From the NCBI RefSeq assembly GCF_947623445.1, contig NC_135241.1:26228501-26292500 (forward strand): a stretch of 64,000 bases of DNA, given 5' to 3'. Numbering within the stretch: the stretch's first letter is position 1; each line of letters starts with the position of its first letter. The stretch is from Clavelina lepadiformis. Lineage: Eukaryota > Chordata > Ascidiacea > Aplousobranchia > Clavelinidae. The notes under the pieces are model-generated. The model was not told the DNA's origin and made no database searches. It saw nothing but the letters and a program-made list of their open reading frames with translations. This document shows, piece by piece, positions 34,758 to 55,721 of the stretch. The translations under genes were made by a program, and so were the position numbers.

Positions 34758-35781
34758 GCCTAGATCGAGCAGATATAGCGATCTAGTTTGAACTTTAATT
34801 TTTTAATAAGTTTTAGGTTAGGTCACTTAAAACCCGTATTATTGCTTTTTGCTCGTGGTAATGACCGCAAATATGTGTTTGTTTATATTAAAAAGTTCCA
34901 GTAGATAGCAAATATGTAAACCTACGTCATATAAAACATACAACATGAGCAGATTAGGTGTGTTTTTGCAATTTATGGGCTCAAGACTATGGTATAAGAC
35001 GATTGTTTTTTGTTTATTTTAATTGCTTCAACATTGAATCAATGTGTGGCAGTTTTACACTGGACGTTGTTCCCACACTACTCCGGTATTTACAAATTCA
35101 TCATTTATGATGGCCTCGGTTAAGCGCGTATAACGTGTTCACACCAATTTGGTGTCAATATTATTTTTTCAACAGGTCCATAATGGTAAAACCGACCAAG
35201 ATGTTAAAACTTTAAACAATTTACCAGCCATGTTTGTGTTAGCTTATATTGTTTATCAAATCAAGGTGTTAACAAACAGAATCATTTCTCAAATCTTTGG
35301 AGTCTTGAGATTCTGAGATGAAGATCTATTAAGATATTAAGGTATTTATCTATACTATGTATGATATACATAATATACAAGACCCATTTAGCTCATATGG
35401 TTATGTATTAAATAAGACAAGATTTTGTGAATTGTTTTAGCAAACAACTTAATACTATTGTAACCAAACTTTTTCTTAACCAGGAACTGCCCACTTAACG
35501 GCTAGTCAATTAGCCAGGTTTGCTTTAACATCTTTTAATGGCATTTTCTTCAATAAAATCAATGATCTTCTCGCCATCAAACCCCAACGTAGACTGATTT
35601 TACACTAGCTCAACACCACACAGCCGAGCGCAACATTCCCACAAAACCAATTCCACGCGACTAAGGAGTCCCCGTGGGACGCTAAATACATTACTAATTG
35701 GGCCCTCGGGCTAACGATCTGAGACGTCACGAGTATAAACAAGTAAAACACGGCATATCGTGAACATGCATAAAGACAATG

Positions 35782-35858
35782 CGAATAAAAACGGTGTATA
35801 ACGTGATGGATATAAAAACGGTGTATAACGTGATGAATATAAAAACGGTGTATAAAAA
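35782..35858 (+). repeat. 27-bp tandem repeat, almost three units
   Basis: The unit ATAAAAACGGTGTATAACGT plus GATGGAT is repeated twice with one change and then a partial third unit. Simple minisatellite; nothing else is indicated. Confidence 0.8.
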
Positions 35859-36924
35859 TGCTCTCGTGACACTATGATTGTTTTAACTTCAATTGATCAC
35901 AGACACAATAAACTCTTCAAATGAAGGATGAATGTCAGACTCATCTGCAAAGGAAACCTCAGTGCTATTGCGCCATGAAATTGTGTGATGGGTTTATGGA
36001 GATGGTTTTGGGACAAACGAAAGCGGAAAGTTTCTGAAGTTCTTGTTACTCGAAGATATTAAATGCGCAGAAACATGGTTTGTATGGTTTCCTCATTCTA
36101 CTGCTGTTTTTAACAGTTTGCCAATTTACTCTCTGCATGAGCAATTTTAGCAACATGTTTCCATGTTTAAAAAATTAAAGCAATAAATATGTGAAAACCG
36201 GAGGTTACTTATAATGTACCGCCATAATCAAGTCAGCTGTTTAAAAAAAGAATTAGTGCTGTTTAGCAAAAATTTGTGAAGTGGAAATATAGTAAGCTTA
36301 GACTAGGCCATACTGCACTGCGACCAGGCAAAGTTAAGTATGACACGTGAAAACCAGTCATTTAAAACACATGCAACAGGATAGCTTTAACGGTGACAAA
36401 CAAGTTTTGGCCTACGTAAAAAAATTGCAAGAAAAAATGGCTTGCTTCGCCAATAAAGGTTCGTGCTTTTAGGTATTATTTTATCAAACCTAATAAAAGC
36501 GATCGGCCCATTTCCGCCACGCACTTTCAGCTATTGAAGTAAACATTCAAAGTACATCGGTTTGGTAAATTGCCGAGAAAACACATAAAAATCGCCCTAA
36601 ACTTTCCAGAAGCATAATTTGTTCGCTCAGTCAATATGGTAATCATTGTCAGAGGAATTTTCGTACGACACTTTGAAAACCACACACAGTATCTACTTTG
36701 TTATTTTAACTCTGATCGGCGGGAGTTCATTCAAAATATGTATTAAGATAGGTTCACTAATTTTTAAATAGAAATAGTTTGGGTGGTCTGTTTGACAAAG
36801 TAATTTTTACCGTTTACAAGACGACCAATTTTCTTTCTAACGATGCTTTAGTTTAATTTCAATTCGTCGTTTTTCTTTGTTTAATTTATGTTCGAAAATG
36901 AGGTATTTTCTATAGTTAAGGATA

Positions 36925-36998
36925 CCGGTACCGTACAGGTTAGTACAGGTTAGTACAGGTACAGTACAGGTATAGTAAAGGATACCGGTACAGTACAG
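36925..36998 (+). repeat. GTACAGGT-rich degenerate tandem repeat
   Basis: Repeated GTACAGGT, TTAGTACAGG and GATACCGGTAC units fill this stretch. Each contains a splice-donor-like AGGT core, but no exon is seen beside it. Confidence 0.7.
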
Positions 36999-37093
36999 GT
37001 GATTTGGGACCAGTTTTTTACCCATTATCAAGTTAACAATAGGACCAATTGTCGACACAACCAAACTTTTCCATTAAATTTGCGTATGCTAAC

Positions 37094-37419
37094 CAGAGTT
37101 GCCATCGGTCTGGATTCAAAAATAAGGACGACTAGCAAACGAAGAAAGAATACTACCTTAAACAGTGCACAACAGGAGAAGGTTTCTAAAAAAAAACGAG
37201 ACACTATTTTCATGTTCTTAGTTTTGGTATATCTTTGGAACAAAATGGTATACTAAAGGTGTCAAAATGCCCAAAATAGAAACCTCTGCTCTAAAAATAA
37301 GGACGACAGTGAAAATAAGGACGTTTCTTTGAAATAAGGACAAAAATATTTTCTAAGACACAAACATTCAAAATAAGGAAATATCTTATCTTGAAAATAA
37401 GGACGGTATGGCAAACCTG
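37094..37419. mobile_element. hAT-like MITE with AATAAGGACG repeats
   Basis: The left end is CAGAGTTGCCATCGGTC and the right end, on the opposite strand, CAGGTTTGCCATACCGTCC. The interior repeats AAATAAGGACG at least five times, some next to both ends. Flanks ATGCTAAC and GCTATAAC are similar but not a clean 8-bp duplication. Likely a decayed hAT derivative. Confidence 0.6.
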
Positions 37420-37608
37420 GCTATAACCAATCTAACGCACGTCGTAATATTATGATTATTCCACCCTTTAGCGCCACCATGATCTTTAATCTAAAACGAT
37501 GGTCATTGAGCGTGGCGAAAATTGAAAAATGACAGCAGTACTTCCATTTAAAGTGCTCTCTGCAGTTGTGCTCGTTCTGACTTTCTTAAACGTCGCAAGT
37601 TGACGATT

Positions 37609-40600
37609 ATGAGCTTTATGTACAAGTCTATGAGTAAGTTCATTAGGTAGTTACTCCCGTACTGAATGCTTAACTTAATTTTAGTTTTACACCTTGCTTC
37701 ACTATAGGAAGTTTGGCGTAAGAACAAGACTTTCCGTGTCTAATATACAAATGCACAACCACAGGATGCCTTTGTATACTAGACTCCAGCTACTCAAATT
37801 CTGACGTCATCTGGTTGTGCACCTTTATACTATGCCCTACTTTTCAATGTACAAGCCAGGTGGAAAATTTTGCGGTTTTGGTTGGGAAATTCCCCACGCA
37901 ACAAGATGAAACAACATCCATTATATGTGCAATTTTTATTCCCCCCCGCACTTGGCAAACTTTCAAATCTGGCTGATTTGACAAACTTCAAGTTCAATCC
38001 AATTAAATATAAATAAACAAACAATTTTGAAAGAAGTAAACCCAGAATTTCAGTGCACGCTGTCACTCTGGAAGTTTTGTCCGGTCTAGTATATACAGTA
38101 TAAAAGTGCACGCCCAGATGACGTAACAATTTGAGTAGCTGGGGTCTAGTATATACAGAGGCATCCTGTGGCTGTGCACTTGTCTACCAGACCAGCTTTG
38201 TCTTTATGCGCACGATTTCTCACCCCGAAACACTTTTTACTCTGAATCTTGCCAGTCACAAAAGAATGAACAAGGCACATAGATATAAGCCAGTCGCTAC
38301 TTCATTGGAAACATCCAATGTTTAAAGCTGGTCTTGTCATAAAATAGTCACTTTCACGATCTAATTTTTTTTAAGTTTCTCGAGGTCCTGGGAAGAGGAA
38401 GATCAAGTTGCAGGAGGAGAACATCCTCCGCTTGATGCAGGATGACGAAGATGATGAAGAGGAGGATCAGGATTTTAAACTGGATGAAGCGCAACAGAGA
38501 AGAGCATCGGATGGTGAGATATTTAATCTTGATCTGCTTTGTCCTCTTCTATCTTCACCTCGAGTTTCCTTCATCAGCCAATATTGAAGTAGGTGCACCA
38601 ACGTGACTTTGACCATCTTAAACAATCAGAAGCTTGAAAAATTGTTTTTGCTAATTGCATTTGTTTTTGTCAGTGTTAAGCTTGAGGATGTTTAAAAGAT
38701 ATAATCGAGAATTATTCATTTATCGACAACAGATCTTTCTTATAGTTTTTATAAAGAGAGCATTAGTGGCCGGTTTTGAGTAGTAAGTTATAAAACGTTT
38801 GTTTGTGTAAAAACAATTATCAATTGTGACATCTCATGGTAAGTTATTTTTCTTGCGCCACTGATGCAACTGACATATATTCGAGGAACAACCTCCTGTT
38901 ACATTTGAAGTGAAACCTAATTGAGCGGCAAAAAGGAACGTTGTTTTGTGTTTCATGAAGTCAAAGATTAACATCGTGTAAAGCAGTGGTTCTCAACCTT
39001 CTGATCTTGGCGGACCCCTTTTGGTGCTGTCAAAGCAGTTGGCGGACCCCTGAAGTTTAAGCAAACTTAGGGTTCTGAGACTGCACTTAAATGTTTCTTT
39101 GCTTAGCTTTACTTAATAGTCTTGGTGCACAACTGCGCTATTCATTCAAAATAACATCAAACTATGCGGATATTTTTACTTAAAATCACTGTATCCAGCT
39201 GTCTTCTCGTATAATCCGCAATCTAGTGCATCACAATAGGCCTTCCCTGCGGGTGATAAATCTCAATAAGCTTTTGTATTGTCCCATCACAATAGGCAAT
39301 TAAGCAAATGTTCAAGCCTATTTCAAAAAGCAATGATAAACAGCAAAAAATTTTTAAAAACTCGTACTTTATGTTGCAAATTTCGAAGTTCTCACGGACC
39401 AACTGAAAACGTTTCGCGGACCCCCAGGGGTCCGCGGACCACCGGTTGAGAACCACTGGTGTAAAGTATATGTTGCAAATTAGCCATTTTTTGGAATTGT
39501 CCAAAATGTTGAAATATTTTCATATTTGCACTGAGAGCAAAATTTGTGCATCTATTTCAGTTCGAAAGCATTCGACGGTGGCAAAACGCCAGTTGACCGA
39601 ACTAACTGAACTTTTTGCAACTTTTCATTTCAGCAGTGATTTTACAATTAATCATCAAGCTTTCTGTTATTAATGTTTTGTTGAGACGTAGCAGACAAAT
39701 GCAAGCGTCTGTGTCAGCATTGATTTGAAATGATTTATGTCAATCAATCAATCAAAAATAGGTGTAATGTTTTGTAAATTATGATTCAAAATGGTTTTAG
39801 TTGCATGATAATGGCTGAGTGGAGTCTGTAGACCAATAGCAAAGCCCCAGGACGTGCGTTTTACTTCTAATGATAACTCATGGGTTTGAAATTGATTGCT
39901 TGCCAATTAAACAACAAAGAAGCTTTTGTTAAATTTGTTCTCATCAGATTTTTTTTCCAGATTCTGTTGAAAGTGGAACGGACGACAGCGATTCACAGAC
40001 TTCGGCCGACGAAAATGGAAGTACGTGGTTTGTTAACCCATTAATTTTTTTTTCTTTATTTATTGCTGATATTAAAGATTTTGTTGTAGACACATCATCA
40101 GAAGATGAAAAAAACACACAAAATGTCACAGAATCATTATTGAAGTCTGGTAAGATGTTTATGTCTTGACTCCTATGTATTCACGTGGAATCAATATGAT
40201 CAATTGATGTTTAGAGTCAGTCAAGCATAACACGCAACGACGTCACAGAAGGGATAAACCATTCATTCTCCCAACCGTCCAATCAGCAAGAGCCCAGATT
40301 CAATCAAAATATCCCAGTTTACCGACAATCCTCAGTGAAACTTTGACGAAATCACAGAAGCAGCTGGAGATTTCTAAGGCGATGGTAGAAGCTCCACCAT
40401 TGTTTTTGCCTGGTTTAGAAGAAAGAGCTGCAATTATCAAGTGAATTGTTCTTAGGTGCAGAAATGTGTCAGTGCTGCTTCATTGAAATCTTGCGTAATC
40501 TGCTTGAGTAGGAAGAACGCGGAAAACATAACGGGCTGTGGTCGCTGTGGGGTGACTGTGCACAAAAGTCAGTTTAACATTTTCTTAAAACTAAAATTGT

Positions 40601-43600
40601 GCAAATACGAGGTAAAATGAGCAAACCACTGCACATGTGCAATTTCAGGTTGTTATGGCGATCATTTTGAATACAAACATCCTGGTCGTAGCAAGTGGTT
40701 CTGTGACTGCTGCTTGAGCGATGCGGGCGAGGTAGACTTCTTATTTTGGTTTCGACAATCCAGTTAATGTGGTCGGATTTGTGAGCATCGTTGCAATATT
40801 TTTGCAGAACTGCGAATTTTGTCCAAATACCAGCGGTTGTATGAAAGAGACATCTAGTGGCCAATGGTGTCATGTCGTCTGTGCAAGGTTGGTCCGATTT
40901 GTTATTCGTGGTCGAGATCACTCTTTACTTGTCATTGTCACTCAGATACATTCTTGGCGGCGAGATGTTCGAGTCGAACCATCGCTACATCAACATGTCG
41001 GCTCTCAATTACAAGCTATACGGTTCCAAGGAATGTTCCCTCTGTGAGGACAGGCTCGTTGCAAGGACAGGTCTGTAAATACTTCTGTGCATTGCTGTGT
41101 CATGATCTCAACACCGGTTATACCTCCAATCCCCTGTCGGAATATCTTACGTTTTCCAACTTTACAATTGTGGCAACTAGTGTTATATTTATCACTAATC
41201 TACGTGGGATGGTTCCAGTGCAGCATGTTTATTGTTCGTATTTGATGATGATTTGCAGGGATCTGTGTGAAGTGTGATGCGGGCCTCTGCAAGACCTTCT
41301 TCCACGTCACTTGTGCGCAGAGGAATGGTCTGCTTTCAGAGAATGAGTCAGAGAGGTGAGTGCAGGGTCACTCAACTCACACTCAGGCATTGAGTCATGT
41401 TATTTCTCACAGTGAGACTGATCCTTACTTCGTCTACTGCGCCCTCCACCTCGGCAAGGAGAAGATGATCGAATCGCAGCGTTTTTATTTTGCGGCGTTC
41501 GCGGCAGTTGATGCACTCAAGCGCAAGCATGGAAGCGGCAGACAGAGGGTGAGAAGCGTGATTGTTTGTCACGTGATCAATGTTCATGTTTCTCAACGTG
41601 ATGTGAATACAGATCCACGACATGGAAATCTTACAAAAGCAGCGAAAGCAGTTCAACGAGTCTGAAAAAGATTGTTTCCCGCGGGTCCCCACCTCAGCTT
41701 GCCCTCCCTCACGACAACTGACGTCGAATGCTGCTGCTGTGAGACTACTAAACAGGAAAGCTGAGATCATGTTCGGGATAAACGTTCGGGTGAGACTTCT
41801 GCTATGGCAACCAATTCACCATAATCACATGATTAAGTCATGTGATTAACTCACATGATTTATCAGAGTCCTGCCTCGTACTTTCCGCAACCTTCCCATG
41901 TAAGGAAGCGCCATCGTGTGGCACCGGCACTTACCCCGGAGTTCGCGTCGCACTATGCCGATCGAGAACTGAGAATAAACGAGGTGACAGAGAATCTAAA
42001 ACGAGTTGCCGATGACAACCGGAAGCTGCTTGAAGATGAATCAGGATTGAGAAATAAATATAATGATGTAATAATTGCCATTTGAATTTTCTATCGTCAA
42101 GTTTTTTCGTGAGATTATATCAATGTTGACGTGGCAGGTGCGAGAGGAACTCGCTTCGATGGAAAACCAGGAAAATGAGATCATAAAAAGTTCAAGGGAT
42201 CTCTTCTCAATGTTCTCTCAACTCAAGCGATGGTCCAAAGACAACCAGCATGACCTCAGGTGAGAAGCACAAAGAGCATAACTCGATGCTTTTAGGATGT
42301 CTCTAATATTTCTCACTTCTCAGCCAGAACCATGAATTCCGACCTTTAAAACGTGACGTCAATATTGGAAACGAATCGGGGAGGATGAGGGGAAGAAAGC
42401 GGCCGATGAATGACCAGGTGGAAGATTCTCAACTTCTATGATCCTCCTTCATCTTATCTTGTACATCTTGCATTGCAGCCGAGTTTGCCTTCAACCGTCA
42501 AAGCACAGGAAGTTGCATCAAGCAACCTCCTGAAGATCTGTGACATCTGCAAGAGTGACAAGGAGCAACATCTCCTGGTGCAGTGTGATGTCTGCAAAAG
42601 ATCTCTCCACCTTGGATGCTGCGAGCCACCTCTCACACAGATGCCAAAGAAGACAAAATTTAGCCTCTGGTAAATAAGTTCAGTCTTCTACTGAATCTTC
42701 CTCCTCTTCATCGTTGATCTGATGCAGGCAGTGTTCCGAGTGCGTGTCAAGCAGTGAGGAAGAATCGGCCGAGAGTGAGGACACAAATCATGGAAGCTAC
42801 ATCACTCCGGAGGGAAGGAGGCAGACACAGAGATCTCATCGTCCTCCTGAGAAGCTTGCCACAATGCTCTTCAACGACCAGCAGCTCTTGGAACAGAGGA
42901 AGATGGTGAGTAGGAGGAACTTGATAAACAGAAGATGAATTTTTTTTAATTTGGAAACTTTGATGAAGATAAACAACATCACAAGATCATTCCGAAAGAA
43001 TCGCAATGAAAGGAGGAAGAAGAATCCTCCATGGCTGCATGGGAAGGGAGAAGAAGGTTGGTTGGTGGGGAGAGGCACTGAAAATGTCTTGAGATTTGCT
43101 GAAATTTGATCATCTTTATGCTGAAGGTAAGCTCGGGATCTCGATGAAGAGCAAACAGATAAAGAAGATTGCGAAGAACTCCGCGTTGAAACCTGCTGAC
43201 AGGATTCTTGAGCAGATGAAAGACAAAAACTTGGACAAAGCTCATGTCGTTGTCCACAGAAGCTCTCAGATTGAACTCACGGATAAGTTGGAGAATTCCA
43301 ACCAAAATCAACCAAATTTCTCATTCCCGGTCTGCTCAATAGTGCCACCTCTTGGAGGGATTACATTAGTTGATAGATCGAGTATATCCGGGACAGATGT
43401 TGGTGGGTCGCCACCAGGCAAGCTTATTCCAGCGCAGCTTGTGAAGCCGGTTATCTTGCCCAAATCCGACATTTTTAAGATGCAGGGAACATCGGTTGCA
43501 ATCCGACCAATGATAAGCTCCGAAAATGCGGTGTGCAGCGTCGCCGATCAACTTCGTAAACTCGTCAAGTCCATCAAGATCGCTCCAGTGAGCCCAACAG

Positions 43601-44973
43601 TTGCAGCCGGGAAATCGGAACCGGCGCTCACAGAGAAAACTTCGCCGAAGATGTTGCCAACGACGACACCAAAAGCTCTGACCAGTTTGACACCGATGAC
43701 GTCAGAAAAGTTGAGGAAGATTGTGAAGGTAGATCCCCCACCAACGCCACAGAGTGAGGACACATCTGAGAGAGAGAGCGTGCCCACTTCCAGCATCACC
43801 ATCCAGGACTGCACGAGACCTGCTCAAGAGAGCGACTCCCCCAGGGGTGAGTATTTTTGTCACATGAGCTCCATCGCTGTCCACACATTGTTGCTTTTAA
43901 ACCAGTTTTCAACTTTTTTGTGCTGCAGATCGGCAAAAATTAAACAAACGCTTTGGTATAAAAATGTAGTTAAGAACAAACAGGACAGATTCACTTGAAT
44001 CTAAAGTGCAAACAACATCTATGGAATTTTTGCAGCATTTTGAGACATTCAGTTTGATTTAAAAAGATAACATCCACAACTTGAGTGTTCATGTAGAGAA
44101 TTAAAAGTAGTTTTTTTTTGCGGACCGACTGTTGAAAACAATCGTTGACCATAAAATAATATTTTGTTGGGGAGGACCACCCAGGCTGTGAGTGCACAAT
44201 CATTTCATATTGGCAACATTGTTGATTGTTTCAGAGACCCCACCTGCGTGTGATGTCTGTGGGAAAGACGACTCGTTGAAGGAAATGGTTCGATGTGGAG
44301 CATGCTTTGACCACTACCATATATGGTGTTGCGACCCACCACTCACATCGGTGCCGAAGACGAGTAAATTTGCATACTGGTGCGCATCTCTTGCTAGGCT
44401 GGCTTGCTGTCACTATTGTCCCATTAAAGTTGTTGCAGTAAAAGCAAATGTTTAAAGTAATTTGTATCGAAGCCTCCAACCAGCATCAAGAAACTCTAAC
44501 AATAAATATTCTTCATCAGGGAGTGTGCGAAGTGCTCCAGTAAGCTCCTCCAGAAAGAAGAGGAAGATGAGGCTTCGGGAGGAATAGAGACAACTCCAGA
44601 TGGTAGAAGGAAGATCACAAGGATGAGGAAACCTCCAGAGAAGTTTGCCACTCTCTTCTACTCGGTGAGTTATTGGATGTTGCGTGGAGTCGACGTCACT
44701 TGATGTCAACTTATTGTTAAGGCTGCGCAACAGAAGATGTTGAAGAGCTTTTTATCCCGGAGAGCTCGCGTGGTGAAAAGTGCGAAAGTGAAGAAGGAAC
44801 CATATCGTCTCGAAATCACTTACTCCGCTGCTCAAGCTGAGGAAAGGCGCAAAGATGACGTCACCAGTCCTCAGATGGATCCCGTTCGACCACCTTCAAC
44901 GAAAGATACCAATGACGTCAATGTGAACCCCGAATTTGAAAACCCTACACTAGATGGGGGCTCATTAACTTAA
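37609..44973 (+). CDS. PHF14: PHD-finger protein PHF14
   Basis: At least 20 exons join in phase. Acidic N-terminal exons (38376-38513, 39961-40020, 40090-40149) lead to PHD1 (40473-40730: CVICLSRKN, CGRCGVTVHK, CYGDHF, WFCDCC). The extended PHD (about 40808-41360) has the zinc knuckle CEFCPNTSG, WCHVVCAR, YGSKECSLCED, CVKCDAGLC and FHVTCAQ. A coiled helical region follows (about 41880-42260), then PHD2 (42480-42750: CDICKSDKEQH, CDVCKRSLHLGCCEPPL, CSEC), a long low-complexity linker (43130-43850), PHD3 (44236-44560: CDVCGKDDS, CGACFDHYHIWCCDPPL, CAKC) and a basic tail. Order and spacing match PHF14, a nuclear histone-H3 reader. The first exon (37609-37633, MSFMYKSM) is proposed only from phase and a GTAAGT donor; the real start may lie elsewhere. 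Confidence 0.92.
37743..37830 (-). repeat. GTGCACAACC hairpin element, copy 2
   Basis: Read on the minus strand this runs GTGCACAACCAGATGACGTC, then TTTGAGTAGCTGGAGTCTAG, then GGCATCCTGTGGTTGTGCA. It matches copy 3 (38097-38190) almost base for base in inverted orientation, and copy 1 (10105-10196) in its main blocks. Copies 2 and 3 sit head to head about 270 bp apart in PHF14 intron 1. Confidence 0.75.
38097..38190 (+). repeat. GTGCACAACC hairpin element, copy 3
   Basis: AGTGCACGCCCAGATGACGT, TTTGAGTAGCTGGGGTCTAG, TATATACAG and GGCATCCTGTGGCTGTGCAC occur in this order. An extra half-unit (GTGCACGCTGTCAC, then CCGGTCTAGTATATACAG) lies just upstream at about 38052-38100, so units can be joined in tandem. 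Confidence 0.75.
38984..39458. mobile_element. hAT MITE in a PHF14 intron
   Basis: The ends are CAGTGGTTCTCAACC and its exact complement (15 bp, perfect). GTGTAAAG flanks both sides (38976-38983 and 39459-39466). GGCGGACCCC and GCGGACCC repeats lie just inside both ends. The CAGTGGTTCTCAACC terminus is typical of hAT MITEs in many animals. 475 bp, non-coding. Confidence 0.92.
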
Positions 44974-45503
44974 GCTGCCATTTCATTTTTGTTGACCAAT
45001 CTTCAGCAATTTCCTTTTCAGAAATAAATGTTTTCGTTCACTGGAATTTTCTGATTCAGTCATGTGACGCTCACGAGTTGTAAGAATTAATTTGATTCTG
45101 CTGTAGCTTAATAAAGTTAAGAGTTCTACAAGCCCTCCGATTATAGCCAGGGCTTTGGAGAAGGCGTAAATGTTATCAATTATCATAAATCAGCTCCAGC
45201 GCTCACTGACACCACTGCTCCGGCTCCATTGTACGTCAAAAACTGTGCAGCTATGAACATGTGACTGCTCTGCTGTCAAATCCCCAGCAACGTGGTTAGT
45301 TAAAGGTGGCGCCAAAGAGGCAACAATTCTTAAATTATGTGAATTCAGCCAATAGTAGCAGCATAGCATCTTATGAAATACATTGGAGCCGGAGCTATTT
45401 TTCAAACAACTGGCTCCGGCTCCAAAGCCCTCCACTTACAGCTACCATTTCAACTTACAAAACAACACCAAGATTTTTACTGAGAAGTTAGTTTATTAAT
45501 TGC
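44974..45503. other. Convergent 3' spacer between PHF14 and RPL27A
   Basis: It holds the 3' ends of both convergent genes; an AATAAA at about 45023 suits PHF14. Inverted GGAGCCGGAGC / GCTCCGGCTCC blocks near 45215-45420 look like a worn hAT fragment, but I could not define its ends. Confidence 0.5.
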
Positions 45504-46759
<1,256 letters not shown>

Positions 46760-46811
46760 TTCGCCAGCGATGAATTCAGGAAAAGAACTCAACAAGAACG
46801 TGTAGAGCAAT

Positions 46812-46821
46812 CTATTTATAC
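46812..46821 (-). promoter_or_regulatory. TATA box of RPL27A
   Basis: GTATAAATAG on the minus strand, followed by the pyrimidine-containing leader and then the ATG about 55 bp downstream. Position and consensus support a core promoter. Confidence 0.6.
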
Positions 46822-47752
46822 TTCATAACGGTTCATGTTATTGAAAATAATTTTTTATAAAATCAGTGGGAGCTATTTCAAAAGAATATGTAATAAGATT
46901 ATTCGCTGTGATTAACAATAAAAGATTATTTCTTGCAAGATAATTTGAAATATATGATTGCTTTTAACTTTTAAAAACAAAAAATGAATTGATAGAACAA
47001 AAATTGCGGAATAACTATTTGTATGTATTTATGTTTATGAAAACTTTTCAAAAAGCAACATATCCAACATAACTATGTTAAATAGGTGGTATGAGAAAGA
47101 TACTTTTTCTTAAATTTCTAATTATACTGAGTTAAAATGGATAATTGTACATGTTACATCACAATGCCACGAATCATGAAAGATATCTGTGTTTTAAATA
47201 GGGGTTTCCCCAAGTTTACTTTCCGGGTTTATCAAAAGCAAACACAGTAATAAATTGCAAATGACACGGTCCAGTCGAAGGTGGTGACGTGTTACAGTGC
47301 TGCTGTTTTCTTTAAACATTTAGTGCACGTTTAGGATAAAGCGCTTAAGAACAACTTTCAATACGACAATTTGTCAGTTAGTAAAGAATAATGTGAACAT
47401 ATTTCACTTATTACAGATTCTTTCATGATGATGTCTATGGGTTTAGTGCCCTACAGTGAACTGGTGAATACCCTTTATTCTTCTCAGTGCATTCCCTAAA
47501 GCATCCCCGCGCTTTAAAATTGGTGCCCTTCAAAAATGTTGAATACTTAACTCTGACAAACTAAGCTTGATCTGACAACAGACAATGCAGCGTTTTTTAG
47601 GCCTAAGGTTAAATAAAATCTCTAGTCTATTTCTAAGTCTGGTCACAATTTCCAGAGTGATTTCCTGCAAATACATTTCTGAATACAATCACGCTGTCAT
47701 ACAATACAATACACTTAATACAACCTCTTCATGTTGTGCGCATAGCATATAG

Positions 47753-48169
47753 CAGACGTGGGCAAACTGCGGCTCGCGAGCCGCATGCTGCTCTCTGGCA
47801 TATTTTTTGTGGCTCTTCTGGTCGAAACGTAAAATTCCAAAAAAGTTGTAAAGGCTAACAAGAGTACCGTTTATGAACGTTTCTGTCTATTGTTTTGCTT
47901 ATTTAGGCCAGCATTTCGTTTATGACGTAACAGTAGACATAGAATCCGACATTGTTTTCAGGTATAGATTCTATGCCTCTATGGCAAAGGCTGTTGAAGT
48001 GCGCCTCGCCGACATGTTTTTTATGGGTCTTCTAGCTAAAAAGTAATATCCCAAAATGACTACTAATAATATATCAACCAAATTGACAATCATTACTGAT
48101 TTTGCGGCTCGCTGGTGTTCATATTTTTCCGCAAGTGACTCTTTCATTGAACAAGTTTGCCCACCCCTG
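47753..48169. mobile_element. hAT MITE
   Basis: CAGACGTGGGCAAAC and the complement of GTTTGCCCACCCCTG form the ends (12 of 15). GCATATAG flanks both sides (47745-47752 and 48170-48177), a perfect 8-bp duplication. GCGGCTCGC repeats lie inside both ends. The related ends at 34417 and 58808 suggest one hAT group mobilised all three. Confidence 0.9.
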
Positions 48170-49146
48170 GCATATAGTCTGGCACAGGTCACACTTTAAA
48201 CGATGACAATATCCAGACATCAGTTTCGTGAGAAACCTCATTGACAGCTGAAGGTTGCTCGTTAACTAACAGTCGGTGCCCATTGGGCAACCGGCAAGTT
48301 AACAGCATCATTATTTTAGTTCCTGTTTTAAGCCTCGCATACTTCGGCACTTTTCATCCATGTGTTTAGCCGACGCTATTACCAAGCAGTAGTGGTTTTT
48401 CGTTTTTTCGTTTTTCGTTTTTCGTTTCCCATCCGCCAATGTTGAAAATTGAATGAGTGTTCACCCAGATTAACTCAGTCTTGAACCGACTCAAGTCGAA
48501 TTGAAGCAGAACCAAATTGTGTTTGCCGAAAATCGTTTCTCTTCGCCATAAAAATGTTAAAATGAGGAAAATATCTCAGCATCAGTTCGTGTGTATGAAG
48601 CTTTTCTGCGTTTTTATACGTGGTGGCCCCTGTGACATCAGATTAAGTTTTAAAGAAAAAGAAAATTTATCAGTTTATTTGACTGATAGAGAACCAATTT
48701 GTGTTATACTTGCCAGAACATCCCAATTGGGAATCCTCGCTACAAAACAATTTCTATCCTGACCTTTCACGTCACAGTGCAAAGTAAACAAGACCTACGA
48801 CTGTCGCAGACAAAGTGAATTGAAGAGATTTATTTGTTTTCAATGAAAAAAATTCTATATATCTTAAGGTTTTAAACTGCAATGGAAACATCTGAAATGA
48901 TGTCACACGTGAGCAGTGAAGCCTTGACATGAACAAAATCACGGCATGCTTAGTATTAGTGACCTAAGAATGTTGAGTGAGAATTTTATTTTGTGCTCTG
49001 ATATTGACATAAATGCCCAGGGTTTGTTGTTTTGCTAAATATTTTTACATTTGAAGTTTCAGATTTCTGCAGTGTCTAGTCTCCACATCTGAATTGAAAT
49101 AACGCAACTGAGTTGTTATCGAGTCGAGTTATATCGAGTCCTGTCC

Positions 49147-55721
<6,575 letters not shown>

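Larger units (their letters stand above)
33606..37608. other. Gene-poor spacer between the NLR gene and PHF14
   Basis: About 4 kb, AT-rich, with no supported coding region. It contains a hAT MITE (34417-34757), a 27-bp tandem array (35782-35858), a GTACAGG-rich array (36925-36998) and a hAT-like element (37094-37419). Confidence 0.65.
46760..49146. other. Divergent spacer between RPL27A and ABCC10
   Basis: About 2.4 kb shared by two divergent promoters. It contains the RPL27A TATA box, a hAT MITE (47753-48169) and a TTTTCG simple repeat (48394-48427). No other gene was seen. Confidence 0.6.

Noticed and set aside
35500-35740. Possible retroelement remnant in the 33.6-37.6 kb spacer
   Set aside because: Base composition shifts slightly, but there are no recognisable ends, frames or repeats to support a call.
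40769-41277. Three overlapping plus-strand frames of 73-137 codons
   Set aside because: They are read-throughs of PHF14 exons into introns; the spliced extended-PHD reading explains the sequence.
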